Shown here: positions 1-7,288 of the stretch, one piece after another | Position numbering within the stretch: the stretch's first letter is position 1 | Layout of the letters: each line of letters opens with the position of its first letter | DNA from: an uncultured Chloroflexales bacterium | GTDB lineage: Bacteria > Chloroflexota > Chloroflexia > Chloroflexales > Chloroflexaceae | DNA: 64,000 nucleotides | Direction: 5' to 3' | Assembly (NCBI GenBank): GCA_937902315.1 | Contig: CALGUG010000054.1 | Span: 1-64,000 of the forward strand | Translations under genes and position numbers: made by a program | Notes under the pieces: generated by a model | What the model saw: the letters and a program-made list of their open reading frames with translations, nothing else | What the model was told of the DNA's origin: nothing | Database searches by the model: none

Positions 1-66
1 CTGCAGCGCCACTGGTACTGAGGGCATAGCCCTTGGGAGAGAAGGTCTATGCGCCCTCCAATACTC
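1..66 (+). rRNA. rrf: 5S rRNA copy 1, 3' part only
   Basis: The window opens inside a 5S rRNA gene. From the first base it matches the two complete copies downstream (core starting CTGCAGCGCCACTGG), through the 3' strand of helix I that ends near position 66. The 5' half lies outside the window, so any 16S-23S operator or operon upstream cannot be seen. It sits 212 bp before the equivalent base of copy 2, with no promoter between them, so the two are probably co-transcribed. Confidence 0.9.
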
Positions 67-143
67 TCTTGCTGCCTATTCATCGCTTGCAAGCAGTGAA
101 TTCAGACTTATCTATCGATGAAGAGTGAGTAGATAGCAGAAGA

Positions 144-276
144 GTGTTGGTTTGGGCGTGTATTGAGCGCAGGGGACCCACGCTGCTCCATCCCGAACCA
201 GGCCGTGAAACTCTGCAGCGCCACTGGTACTGAGGGCATAGCCCTTGGGAGAGAAGGTCTATGCGCCCTCCAATAC
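144..276 (+). rRNA. rrf: 5S rRNA copy 2
   Basis: Complete 5S rRNA. The conserved stretch CCCGAACCAGGCCGTGAAA (loop B/C region), the GGTACTGAGGG region and the terminal GGGAGAGAAGGTC are all present. The ends pair as helix I (GTGTTGG with CCAATAC), and pairing can be extended a few bases on both sides, so the exact mature ends are uncertain. A rho-independent terminator follows directly. Confidence 0.93.
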
Positions 277-311
277 TCTCTTGCTACCTACTCACTGTTC
301 ACGGAAGGTCT

Positions 312-338
312 CCTTACCGATCGGTAAGGGGATTTTTT
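312..338 (+). terminator. Terminator after 5S copy 2
   Basis: Perfect hairpin CCTTACCGA/TCGGTAAGG followed by GGGATTTTTT. It lies about 35 bp after the second 5S gene and would end the upstream rRNA transcript. Confidence 0.85.
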
Positions 339-423
339 GTTTGTCCTGAATCCCATCCTCTTCGTTTAACTTGATACTTATAGCGCTTAAGCGGCTTGGT
401 CTCTACCCCAAAGAGAGCTTAAA

Positions 424-735
424 GCGCGTCCGCCTACGGCTATCAGATCGGCTAAGCTGCCCTCATTCCCGGCCCTTCTCCCGCAACTGTACCTTACCCA
501 CAAATCGATATACGCTCAGCGTTATCTGCCCTCACCCCCCGGTCCCCTCGCCCGCACTAGCTCCCGCATTGCGGGAGAAGGGTGCTTCTCAATGCGAGAC
601 AAGGAAAAGCGAGGAAAGAGTTGAGTGAGATTTCGCGCGATCGCGCGAAATCTCACTCAACAACAATGGTCGAGTTCCACACAAATACAAGCCTCGTTTG
701 TTGGGCGCGATGTTGGTAGCCGTAGGCGGACGCGC
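424..735. repeat. Inverted REP pair with composite repeat between
   Basis: A REP core GCGCGTCCGCCTACGGCTA at 424-442 faces an inverted core at 717-735. Between them lies a shortened copy of the composite repeat also found near 6830, 30432 and 59515 (CATACGGTCAGCGTTATCTG-like block and the CTCCCGCATTGCGGGAG hairpin), then the 40-bp palindrome at 621-660. This block accounts for most of the extra spacing between 5S copies 2 and 3 (798 bp against 212 bp for copies 1 and 2). No gene is supported here. Confidence 0.85.
621..660. repeat. 40-bp perfect palindrome (GATTTCGC family)
   Basis: TTGAGTGAGATTTCGCGCGA is followed immediately by its exact reverse complement, with no loop. It is one of eleven palindromes in the window sharing the GATTTCGC/GCGAAATC core. 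Confidence 0.95.
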
Positions 736-885
736 CACGGACCTGCTTTTGGAGCAAAGCCTAGCCGCAGCAATCTGAAGAACGCAGAGGATTTGCTATG
801 ACTTGTGAAGAAAGCTTGGCCTCAGAAAACAGAGCTTTCTACTTGTCTAGAGCGCATTCTGATCTGTAATAGTGCGTTTGTGGGT

Positions 886-914
886 TTGACAGAAGCCCGA
901 AAAAGTTTTATACT
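886..914 (+). promoter_or_regulatory. Sigma-70 promoter for 5S copy 3
   Basis: A consensus TTGACA (886-891) is separated by 17 bp from TATACT (909-914). The predicted start, near 921, lies about 20 bases before the third 5S gene, giving that copy its own strong promoter. Confidence 0.85.
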
Positions 915-942
915 TATATCTTGTGAGCAGACAGCAGAAGAG

Positions 943-1075
943 TGTTGGTTTGGGCGTGTATTGAGCGCAGGGGACCCACGCTGCTCCATCCCGAACCAGG
1001 CCGTGAAACTCTGCAGCGCCACTGGTACTGAGGGCATAGCCCTTGGGAGAGAAGGTCTATGCGCCCTTTCAATGC
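943..1075 (+). rRNA. rrf: 5S rRNA copy 3
   Basis: Complete 5S rRNA, almost identical to copy 2; the 3' helix strand reads CCCTTTCAATGC instead of CCCTCCAATAC. It has its own TTGACA/TATACT promoter and a terminator at 1101-1128, so it is a stand-alone 5S transcription unit, unlike copies 1 and 2. Confidence 0.93.
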
Positions 1076-1100
1076 TCTCTTGCTGTCTGCTCACTCTTTC

Positions 1101-1128
1101 GCTCTTACCTTGTTGGTGAGAGCGTTTT
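1101..1128 (+). terminator. Terminator after 5S copy 3
   Basis: Hairpin GCTCTTACC/GGTGAGAGC with a TTGTT loop, followed by GTTTTTG. Confidence 0.85.
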
Positions 1129-1170
1129 TGTTTCCCCGTTTTCTCTCCTCTGTTTCGAGCGTTTGGTCTG

Positions 1171-1989
1171 TTAGAGCAGCGCAAAGAGGCAGGCTACAAG
1201 CCCGCCGACCAGCGAGCTGAGCAGATTCACGGCGTCGTTGTTCATCCAAGGGAGGCCGCGCACGCGCTGATTGGCTTGGCCAGCACTGTCGTGGCTGCGC
1301 TCGGTCAGACCGTGTTGGGCGTTGCGGTAGAGGCTTTGCAGGGTTGCGCCCAGCAGACTGTCGCAGAGCGCGCCGGCCAGGCCACTACCAAGGCCGATCA
1401 GTGGTAGAAACAACAGTTCGCTGCTGAAGCCAGCGCCGAATGTGCTGAAGAGCAGGGCTGCTAGGCCGATGCAGAGACCTCCGAGCGCGGCGGCCAAGGT
1501 GCCGAAAGCTGTGATGCCGCCCGAGGTACCGGTTTCGACCGGGCGCAAAGTGGTGATCAGGCGGGGTTGAGCTTCGCTGAGGGTGCCGAGTTCGGTCGCC
1601 CAAGTATCGGCGGTGACGGTGGCCATAAGGCCGATGTAGGCGTACCAGAGCCATTCGGCTTGGCCTAGGAAGGGGTAGAGTAGGGCTACAAGGGCCGCCG
1701 CTCCGCCGTTGGCCATGGTCTGCCAGAAGTCGCGTTGGCCGCCTTTTTCGAATTTCTCGCCGGCGCGGGCCAGCTTGACCTCTTCTTTGTAGTGCGAGAG
1801 CAGGCTTGATGTGACGAAGAAGGTGACTAGTAGCAAGCCCCACGACCAGCCTCCGAAGCCAAAAGTCGCTGTACCAGTCAGAATCGCCCCGAGCCAGCCA
1901 TCTTTGGTGAGCGAGCCGCGTCGGTAGGCTAGGCCTCCGATAAGGCCGCTGAGGATCAGTCCGATCAAAATCTGAATAGGATCAACCAT
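1171..1989 (-). CDS. DUF92 family integral membrane protein
   Basis: A 272-residue, very hydrophobic protein with about seven membrane segments. The Y-R-R-G-S-L-T-x-D-G motif near the N terminus, the conserved TADTWATE(L)G motif in the middle and the G-x-x-D-S-x-x-G-x-x-x-Q motif towards the C terminus are hallmarks of DUF92 (TIGR00297). The plant relative VTE6 phosphorylates phytyl phosphate in tocopherol synthesis, so a polyprenyl or phytyl phosphate kinase role is possible but not shown. An upstream TTG would add seven residues; the ATG was preferred because an AAGG lies just upstream. The gene stands alone and converges on the 5S unit. Confidence 0.85.
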   Translation of the reverse strand: MVDPIQILIGLILSGLIGGLAYRRGSLTKDGWLGAILTGTATFGFGGWSWGLLLVTFFVTSSLLSHYKEEVKLARAGEKFEKGGQRDFWQTMANGGAAALVALLYPFLGQAEWLWYAYIGLMATVTADTWATELGTLSEAQPRLITTLRPVETGTSGGITAFGTLAAALGGLCIGLAALLFSTFGAGFSSELLFLPLIGLGSGLAGALCDSLLGATLQSLYRNAQHGLTERSHDSAGQANQRVRGLPWMNNDAVNLLSSLVGGLVACLFALL

Positions 1990-2182
1990 GGTTGCGTGTG
2001 CCTTGTACAAAATCAGCGAGTAGATCTAGTCGCGTGCTGCGAGTCTACCATAGCTGGTCGTGGATGGTGTGAATCGAAGAGCGTATTCTTACCCTCTAGA
2101 CAGACTGGCCTATTCTTGTGGGCGGCTTTGGGGCGTGCTACAATGGAACTATAGGCCGGATACATGACGAAATGGAAGCCAT

Positions 2183-2920
2183 ATGACAGCTACAGACTTG
2201 AAAGATAAACTTGTGCTTGTCGTCGATGATGAAGCGCGGCTTGTCAATTTTATGCGTATGAATCTTGAGCTTGAGGGCTGTCGGGTGAGCAGCGCTTCGA
2301 ACGGGCGCGAGGCCTTGGAGAAGGCTCGCGAAGAGATGCCGGACGTGGTGTTGCTCGACATTATGATGCCGGGCCTCGATGGTTTCGAGACGTTACGCCG
2401 TCTGCGCCAGTTTTCTCAAGTGCCTGTTTTGATCCTCACCGCCAAAGACGAAGAAGAGGATCGGGTGCGCGGGCTTGAGTTAGGCGCTGATGACTATATC
2501 GGCAAGCCGTTTAGCCATCGCGAACTGGTCAGCCGTATTCGAGCTGTGCTGCGTCGTCACTATATTACACCGCCTTCGCCCCAAACCTTAATTCACGTCG
2601 ATGACCGTTTGACGATCGACTTCGCGCGGCGCGAGGTTTTGGTCGATGGAGAGCGGGTTAATCTACGCCCAACCGAATATCGTCTCTTGTACCATCTGGT
2701 GCAGAACGCCGGGTTTGTGATGACCCACGAAATGCTTTTAACCAAGGTCTGGGGCCCAGAATATCGCGACGAGAGCCATTATCTGCGTCTCTATATTACC
2801 TACTTACGCCAGAAGATCGAGAAAGATCCTTCCAATCCGCACTATATTCTGACCGAACGTGGCGTAGGCTATCGCTTTATCGACTTCCATAAACAAGCCG
2901 AGTCTGCTCCGAGTGCGTAA
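2183..2920 (+). CDS. OmpR/PhoB-family response regulator
   Basis: A 245-residue two-domain regulator. The receiver (residues 10-125) has the acidic pair D15-D16, phospho-acceptor D59 in LLDIMMPG, T86 and K108. The C-terminal winged helix (about 135-235) has the typical LRPTEYRLLYHLVQN and ERGVGYRF motifs, closest in style to KdpE/PhoB proteins. No histidine kinase is encoded nearby, so its partner is elsewhere. SppA starts about 20 bases downstream, suggesting co-transcription. PhoB-family proteins bind 11-bp-phased direct repeats, so it is one candidate for the operator at 30285-30339, purely as inference. Confidence 0.93.
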   Translation: MTATDLKDKLVLVVDDEARLVNFMRMNLELEGCRVSSASNGREALEKAREEMPDVVLLDIMMPGLDGFETLRRLRQFSQVPVLILTAKDEEEDRVRGLELGADDYIGKPFSHRELVSRIRAVLRRHYITPPSPQTLIHVDDRLTIDFARREVLVDGERVNLRPTEYRLLYHLVQNAGFVMTHEMLLTKVWGPEYRDESHYLRLYITYLRQKIEKDPSNPHYILTERGVGYRFIDFHKQAESAPSA

Positions 2921-2941
2921 TGTTTGAATAAAGGGATTGTG

Positions 2942-4630
2942 ATGCTCGCGCTGCCATTGATTTGGCTGTTAAACGGTATTACTTGGTTGCGGAATGGCTG
3001 GCGGCGTATCTTTCATAACCAGCCGTACTATGCTCGTTTTGATCTAAGCGGCAAGCTCCCCGAAGTGGCTCCTTCGTTGCCGCGCTTACGGCGTTGGCTT
3101 GGCGAAGAAGAGCCACTGAGCCTGCTGCGTTTTCGTCAGCAGCTCAAGCGAATCGAGGCTGACGAGCGCGCCAAGGGCATCATTTTGTATGTGCGCGATT
3201 TCGCTCCGGGCTATGCGACGGCCCAGAGCCTGCGAGACGCGCTGAAGCAGTTTCAGAGCTCGGGCAAAAGTGTGATCGCCTATTTGTTCACGCCCGATAC
3301 CCAGAGCTATTTCGCTGTTAGTTGCGCGAATCAGATCTTTATGCCGCCTTCGGCCACCTTGGCCTTCTTTGGCCTGCGTAGCGAGGTGCTTTACCTACGC
3401 GATACGCTGGCGCTGCTGGGCATCGAGGCTGAGGTGACGGCTGTCTCTCCCTATAAAGCGGCGGGCGACCAGTTTACGCGGGTCGATATGTCGCCCGAGA
3501 ATCGCGAGCAGTTGGAGCGTTTGCTCGACCAGCGTTTCGCCATGCTGCTTGACACGATTGCCAGCGACCGTAAACTCGAGCGCAGCAAGGTTGAAGCCGC
3601 CTTCGACCAAGCATTCTTCATCGGTCAGAACGCGGTCAAAGCGGGTTTGATCGACGCGGTCTGCTACGAAGATGAGCTTGAGAAGCGCTTGCAACCCCAG
3701 TATGGCGATAAGATCGCGATCTATCCTTGGGAAGACGCCGATGGCGTGGTCTATCTGCCCATGCGGCACTTACAGAAGCGGGTCGTGGCGGTGATCAGTC
3801 TTGAGGGCACGATTATGATGGGCAGCCGCACGCCCATGCCGCCGCTGTTTGGCAATGCCAATACAGCTACCTACGATGTGGTCAGCCAAGCCCTGCGCAA
3901 AGCCGAGCAGAACAAGCGGATTGGAGCGGTGGTGCTGCACGTCGACTCACCCGGCGGCGATGCCTACGCTTCTGACTTGATCTGGCGCGAGGTATTGCGC
4001 GTGCGCCAAAACAAGCCGGTGGTGGTGAGCATGGGCAATGTGGCGGCTTCGGGTGGCTACTATGTGAGCGCCTGCGCCAATGCGATCGTGGCTCAGCCCA
4101 GCACCTTAACGGGCAGCATCGGAGTAGTCTCGCTGCGCCCGATCGCCGCCGACCTGCTGAAGCGTTTGCAGGTGCATCCGGTGGTGCTGACGCGCGGCGA
4201 GCGCACGGGCATGCTTTCGCCGCTGGCTCCGCCGACCGAGGATGAGCGGGCCGCCATTCGCGAGATGGTCTTCGATCTCTATGCTGGCTTTAAGCAGATT
4301 GTGCGCGAGGGCCGTTCGCTGAGCGAAGAGCAGCTCGATCCGATTGCGGGTGGGCGGGTTTGGACGGGCGACGAGGCCAGCAAGATCGGGCTGGTCGATC
4401 AGTTGGGCGGCCTGCCTCAAGCGGTCGCCAAGGCGCGCGAGTTGGCTGGTTTGCAGCCTGATCCGCATGCGCGACTGTTGGTGTTGCGCGGTTCGGCGCG
4501 CGATAAAGAGCCGCCTCTGCCCTTTGGCAAGGAGGCGAAGCTTCCGCTGGACTATGCCAGCCTGCAAGCTCAGCTTGAGGAGCTGTTAAAGCCGCGTTTG
4601 CTGACGATTCTACCCTTCCGCTGGTGGTAG
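2942..4630 (+). CDS. sppA: Signal peptide peptidase SppA, 67-kDa type
   Basis: A 562-residue membrane-bound serine protease of family S49 with two tandem SppA domains, as in the long E. coli type; it degrades cleaved signal peptides. An N-terminal hydrophobic segment anchors it. The general-base lysine is in SPYKAAGDQF (K172) in the first domain and the nucleophile serine is in NVAASGGYY (S370) in the second, the usual split Ser-Lys dyad. The reading frame stays open to a TTG at 2924, but AAAGGG lies just before the GTG/ATG at 2939/2942, so the ATG was chosen. It directly follows the response regulator and ends at a strong terminator. Confidence 0.92.
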   Translation: MLALPLIWLLNGITWLRNGWRRIFHNQPYYARFDLSGKLPEVAPSLPRLRRWLGEEEPLSLLRFRQQLKRIEADERAKGIILYVRDFAPGYATAQSLRDALKQFQSSGKSVIAYLFTPDTQSYFAVSCANQIFMPPSATLAFFGLRSEVLYLRDTLALLGIEAEVTAVSPYKAAGDQFTRVDMSPENREQLERLLDQRFAMLLDTIASDRKLERSKVEAAFDQAFFIGQNAVKAGLIDAVCYEDELEKRLQPQYGDKIAIYPWEDADGVVYLPMRHLQKRVVAVISLEGTIMMGSRTPMPPLFGNANTATYDVVSQALRKAEQNKRIGAVVLHVDSPGGDAYASDLIWREVLRVRQNKPVVVSMGNVAASGGYYVSACANAIVAQPSTLTGSIGVVSLRPIAADLLKRLQVHPVVLTRGERTGMLSPLAPPTEDERAAIREMVFDLYAGFKQIVREGRSLSEEQLDPIAGGRVWTGDEASKIGLVDQLGGLPQAVAKARELAGLQPDPHARLLVLRGSARDKEPPLPFGKEAKLPLDYASLQAQLEELLKPRLLTILPFRWW

Positions 4631-4665
4631 CGCACAACAAATAGCGTTGGTTTAAAAGAGATAAG

Positions 4666-4697
4666 GGAGTGTGCCGCTCGGCACACTCCTTTTTTTT
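4666..4697 (+). terminator. Terminator after sppA
   Basis: Perfect 10-bp stem GGAGTGTGCC/GGCACACTCC with a four-base loop, followed by eight T residues. Confidence 0.95.
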
Positions 4698-4717
4698 GAA
4701 GCAGTCGTCCTGAATGA

Positions 4718-4959
4718 AACCAAATCGGCTTGATTATACCAAATCCGGTTGATTAGGTTCTCTTTGGTCTTCGGCAGAGCGGAACGTGACTCTTTCCTTT
4801 TCCCGGCTTTTCGTTTTTCTGAGTGAAGAGAAAGCACGTCTTTAAACGGGTTTGGTATTACTTTCTCTTTGGCATTTGGTAGAGTGGAACTTGACTATGT
4901 TTGTCTTTCCCCGTCTTTCCTTCCCTTGAAAGAGCGCAAGTCTTTACACGGATTTGGTA
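4718..4959. mobile_element. Older MITE copy interrupted by a second MITE
   Basis: The left end AACCAAATCGGCTTGATTA (4718-4736) and the right part (4861-4959, ending CGGATTTGGTA) form one miniature element flanked by TGA on both sides (4715-4717 and 4960-4962). It is split by the complete element at 4737-4857, which duplicated TTA on insertion. Removing the insert and one TTA restores a continuous element of about 120 bp. Confidence 0.85.
4737..4857. mobile_element. MITE, inverted ends TACCAAATCCG, TSD TTA
   Basis: A 121-bp non-coding element whose ends TACCAAATCCGGTT and AACGGGTTTGGTA are inverted repeats. It is flanked by the direct repeat TTA (4734-4736, 4858-4860) and lies inside an older copy of itself. 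Internal landmarks shared with other copies are CTTCGGCAGAGCGGAACGTG and GAAGAG..GCACGTCTTTAAA. Confidence 0.9.
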
Positions 4960-5055
4960 TGAAGATGCAAACGCTCTTTCTTTCAGCCGTTCTCGCTTAG
5001 CTAGCGATCGGCTCGCGCAGCGTGCTAGTGCGCAGCGTGTAAACCAGATCGCTTA

Positions 5056-6477
5056 TCAGTTGGCATAGGCGACGGTTGGGTAGCTGCTGGCGTAAGCGCT
5101 CATGCCCGATTTCGAGACGGCGGCTACGTCGGGGAAGCCGAAGCGCTTGAGCAGGCTGGCGGCTGTGGTGGCGCGCATACCGCTTTCGCAGATGGTGATA
5201 ATGCGTTGATCGCGCGGCAGGCTTGCAAGTTGCGAACGTAGATCGAAGAGCCGCACCAGTCGCGCTCCATCGATCACACCCTTGGCCCACTCGGAGGGAT
5301 TGCGCACATCGAGTACTAACACCCGTTCTTTGGTGATCAGATCGTACAGTTCGTCGATGCTAAAGACGAGCAGTTCATCTTGAGCCAGCTCTGAATCGTC
5401 CCACATAGCGGGGTCGCCTGCCAGATAGCCGAGGATATTGCTGTAGTTGGAGCGCATAGCCATGCTAGCGGCGGCGTGGGCGATCACAGGATGATCGGCG
5501 TAGAAGATCAACGGCTCGTTGGTATTGACGAGGCCTTTAAGGTTATTGAGGAAGGAATTGCGGTTATAAACGATGTTGATCGCTCCGGCTGGGTGCTTGC
5601 GAGCGAAGCTGTTCTGCGGGCGGAGATCGATACAGACCGCGCCTTGGCTGAGCGCGTGGGCCGCTGCGCTGGTGCTCAGCTCGGGAATACGCTGATCATC
5701 AGGTTTAAACAGGTTGATGCGGTAGTCGTATTGGGGTTGGAGCGCTAGCTCGCCGCGATTAGTATTGCGGTGTTGCAAAATCGATTCGACCGAATCGCGG
5801 CTGCTCTTGTTGACCCACTCTACAAAGGTGGCTTTATCGGGAGCTTGTAGCGCCCAGTTGAAACGCCGCTCGAAGCCGATGGTGCTGCTGAGTTTAGGGC
5901 TCATCTCTTTGCTGCCGCAGGGTGAGCCGCTATAGTGACCGGGATAGATCTCGACATAATCGGGCAGGCGAAGGAGGACATTCACGATACTGTCGTATAG
6001 GATATCTGAGCCGCTGCCGGGCAGATCGACAAGATCGGTTCGGCCAACATCGCCCACAAAGAGACAATCGCCCGTGAACACAAACCACGGTTGAAAGCTG
6101 CGCGTGGTATCAGAGACGACGTATGACATATGTTCCGGAGTGTGGCCGGGAGTGTGGAGAGCGCGTAGCATAACATTGCCGATCTGGAAGCGGTCGCCAT
6201 CGTTAATTGCTGTATGCTCGAAGAGAGCCTTGGCGCCTGCCGGAAGCGCAAGCTGAGCACCGGTTTGGTAGGCGATGGCGCGCCCTGTCGAGTAGTAATC
6301 GGCGTGCATATGCGTTTCAAGCACAAGTGTGATGCGCAAACCGTAATCGGCTGCTGCGAGGACGTACTGTTCAGCGGCTAAGTTGGGGTCAATGATCGCG
6401 GCTTCGCCAGTGGCGGTGCAGCCTATCAGGTACGATAAGGCTGCGATTGGCTCGTTTTTAAACTGCTGAAGAATCAT
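5056..6477 (-). CDS. MBL-fold hydrolase with two rhodanese domains
   Basis: A 473-residue cytoplasmic protein: metallo-beta-lactamase domain (1-235), then two rhodanese domains (about 265-360 and 370-473). The metal motif is ETHMHADY (H56, H58, D60), the variant usual in persulfide dioxygenase-like proteins, and HTPGHTPEH follows. The last rhodanese has an active-site loop CESGMR (C430); the first has no cysteine at the matching place. This layout fits CstB/persulfide dioxygenase-rhodanese proteins that oxidise or transfer persulfide sulfur; the exact reaction is inferred. The frame extends six codons upstream to an ATG, but GGGGAGGA lies within those codons and fits the ATG used here. Confidence 0.88.
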   Translation of the reverse strand: MILQQFKNEPIAALSYLIGCTATGEAAIIDPNLAAEQYVLAAADYGLRITLVLETHMHADYYSTGRAIAYQTGAQLALPAGAKALFEHTAINDGDRFQIGNVMLRALHTPGHTPEHMSYVVSDTTRSFQPWFVFTGDCLFVGDVGRTDLVDLPGSGSDILYDSIVNVLLRLPDYVEIYPGHYSGSPCGSKEMSPKLSSTIGFERRFNWALQAPDKATFVEWVNKSSRDSVESILQHRNTNRGELALQPQYDYRINLFKPDDQRIPELSTSAAAHALSQGAVCIDLRPQNSFARKHPAGAINIVYNRNSFLNNLKGLVNTNEPLIFYADHPVIAHAAASMAMRSNYSNILGYLAGDPAMWDDSELAQDELLVFSIDELYDLITKERVLVLDVRNPSEWAKGVIDGARLVRLFDLRSQLASLPRDQRIITICESGMRATTAASLLKRFGFPDVAAVSKSGMSAYASSYPTVAYAN

Positions 6478-6621
6478 GGTGTCCTCCCCTTTCATGCCTC
6501 ATTGCATTTCAGGTGATTGTTCGCCAATGTAATAAGCGACGTTGATTCATTATACCCAAGAAAGAATTGTTTGGATAGCTGAGAAAAGTGACAGTTAGGT
6601 GCTGAACGGGCTGAAAAAGCA

Positions 6622-6650
6622 TTGCGTTCTTGAGGGCTTTATGCTATAAT
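6622..6650 (+). promoter_or_regulatory. Promoter of tRNA-Arg
   Basis: TTGCGT (6622-6627), a 17-bp spacer and a perfect TATAAT (6645-6650), ending 11 bases before the mature tRNA. Confidence 0.85.
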
Positions 6651-6661
6651 ATTCGCCGTGT

Positions 6662-6737
6662 GGCCCAGTAGCTCAATGGATAGAGCATCAGTCTTCGGAA
6701 CTGAGTGTTGGGGGTTCGAGTCCCTCCTGGGTCGCCA
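6662..6737 (+). tRNA. tRNA-Arg (anticodon UCG)
   Basis: A 76-base cloverleaf. The acceptor stem is GGCCCAG/CTGGGTC, the anticodon stem TCAGT/ACTGA encloses loop CTTCGGA giving anticodon TCG, and the T arm contains GGTTCGAGTCC. The discriminator is G and the terminal CCA is encoded. It reads CGA arginine codons. It is a single-gene unit with its own promoter and terminator. Confidence 0.96.
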
Positions 6738-6766
6738 TTTTTTTTACCCTTTTTCGAGCTCATCCT

Positions 6767-6786
6767 GCCCATTCGGGCTTTTTTTA
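6767..6786 (+). terminator. Terminator after tRNA-Arg
   Basis: Short hairpin GCCC-ATTC-GGGC followed by seven T residues, about 30 bases after the tRNA. Confidence 0.75.
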
Positions 6787-6829
6787 TTTCCCCCGCTTTA
6801 TTTCCCTTGTTTCGTTCAGCGCTTTGGCG

Positions 6830-7137
6830 GCGAGGTCGCTAGCTCTCATTCGGTCCTTGGCGCGTCCGCCTCCGGCTATCAGAGCGGCTAGCGGCCCTCA
6901 TCCCCGACCCTTCTCCCGCATCTGTACATTAGCCACAAATCGACATACGGTCAGCGTTATCTGCCCTCACCCCCCGGCCCCCTCTCCCGCACTGCGGGCG
7001 AGGGGCTGAATGTTGATCTCTCCGTTCTGTGCTCTCAAGGATAATCCCGCAATGGTGTGCGAACGATCGCCTTTTGCTGCCGACACCACTTTTGGGTAAT
7101 GCATAGCTCCCGCAATGCGGGAGAAGGGCGCACGGCT
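6830..7137. repeat. Composite REP repeat, about 300 bp, copy A
   Basis: Starts with a REP core (GCGCGTCCGCCTCCGGCTA, 6860-6878), followed by a CATACGGTCAGCGTTATCTG block, a GC-rich CTCTCCCGCACTGCGGGCGAG hairpin, a TTCTGTGCTCTCAAGGATAA block, GCGAACGATCGCC, and a second CTCCCGCAATGCGGGAG hairpin. The same order is found at 30432-30742 and 59515-59840. No gene is supported. Confidence 0.88.
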
Positions 7138-7166
7138 GTGCTGACCTCGACATACTGTTCTGTTCA

Positions 7167-7288
7167 TACCAAATTCGTTTAAAGACTTATGTGAAATTCC
7201 GCGCGACAGCGCGGAATCTCTCACAACAACAATAGTAAAGTTCCACTTTGCAGAAGGCCAAATAGAACGTAATCAAGCAGATTTGTTA
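7167..7288. mobile_element. MITE at the clcF stop codon, TSD TCA
   Basis: Ends TACCAAATTCG and CAGATTTGTTA are flanked by TCA at 7164-7166 and 7289-7291; the right TCA is the reverse complement of the TGA stop codon of the fluoride antiporter. It contains an imperfect palindrome of the GATTTCGC family (7190-7226, core ATTCCGCGC/GCGCGGAAT). Confidence 0.85.

Noticed and set aside
371..1184. Open frames of 85-120 codons on both strands
   Set aside because: They lie in 5S rRNA genes and REP/composite repeats, and the same frames recur with each repeat copy.
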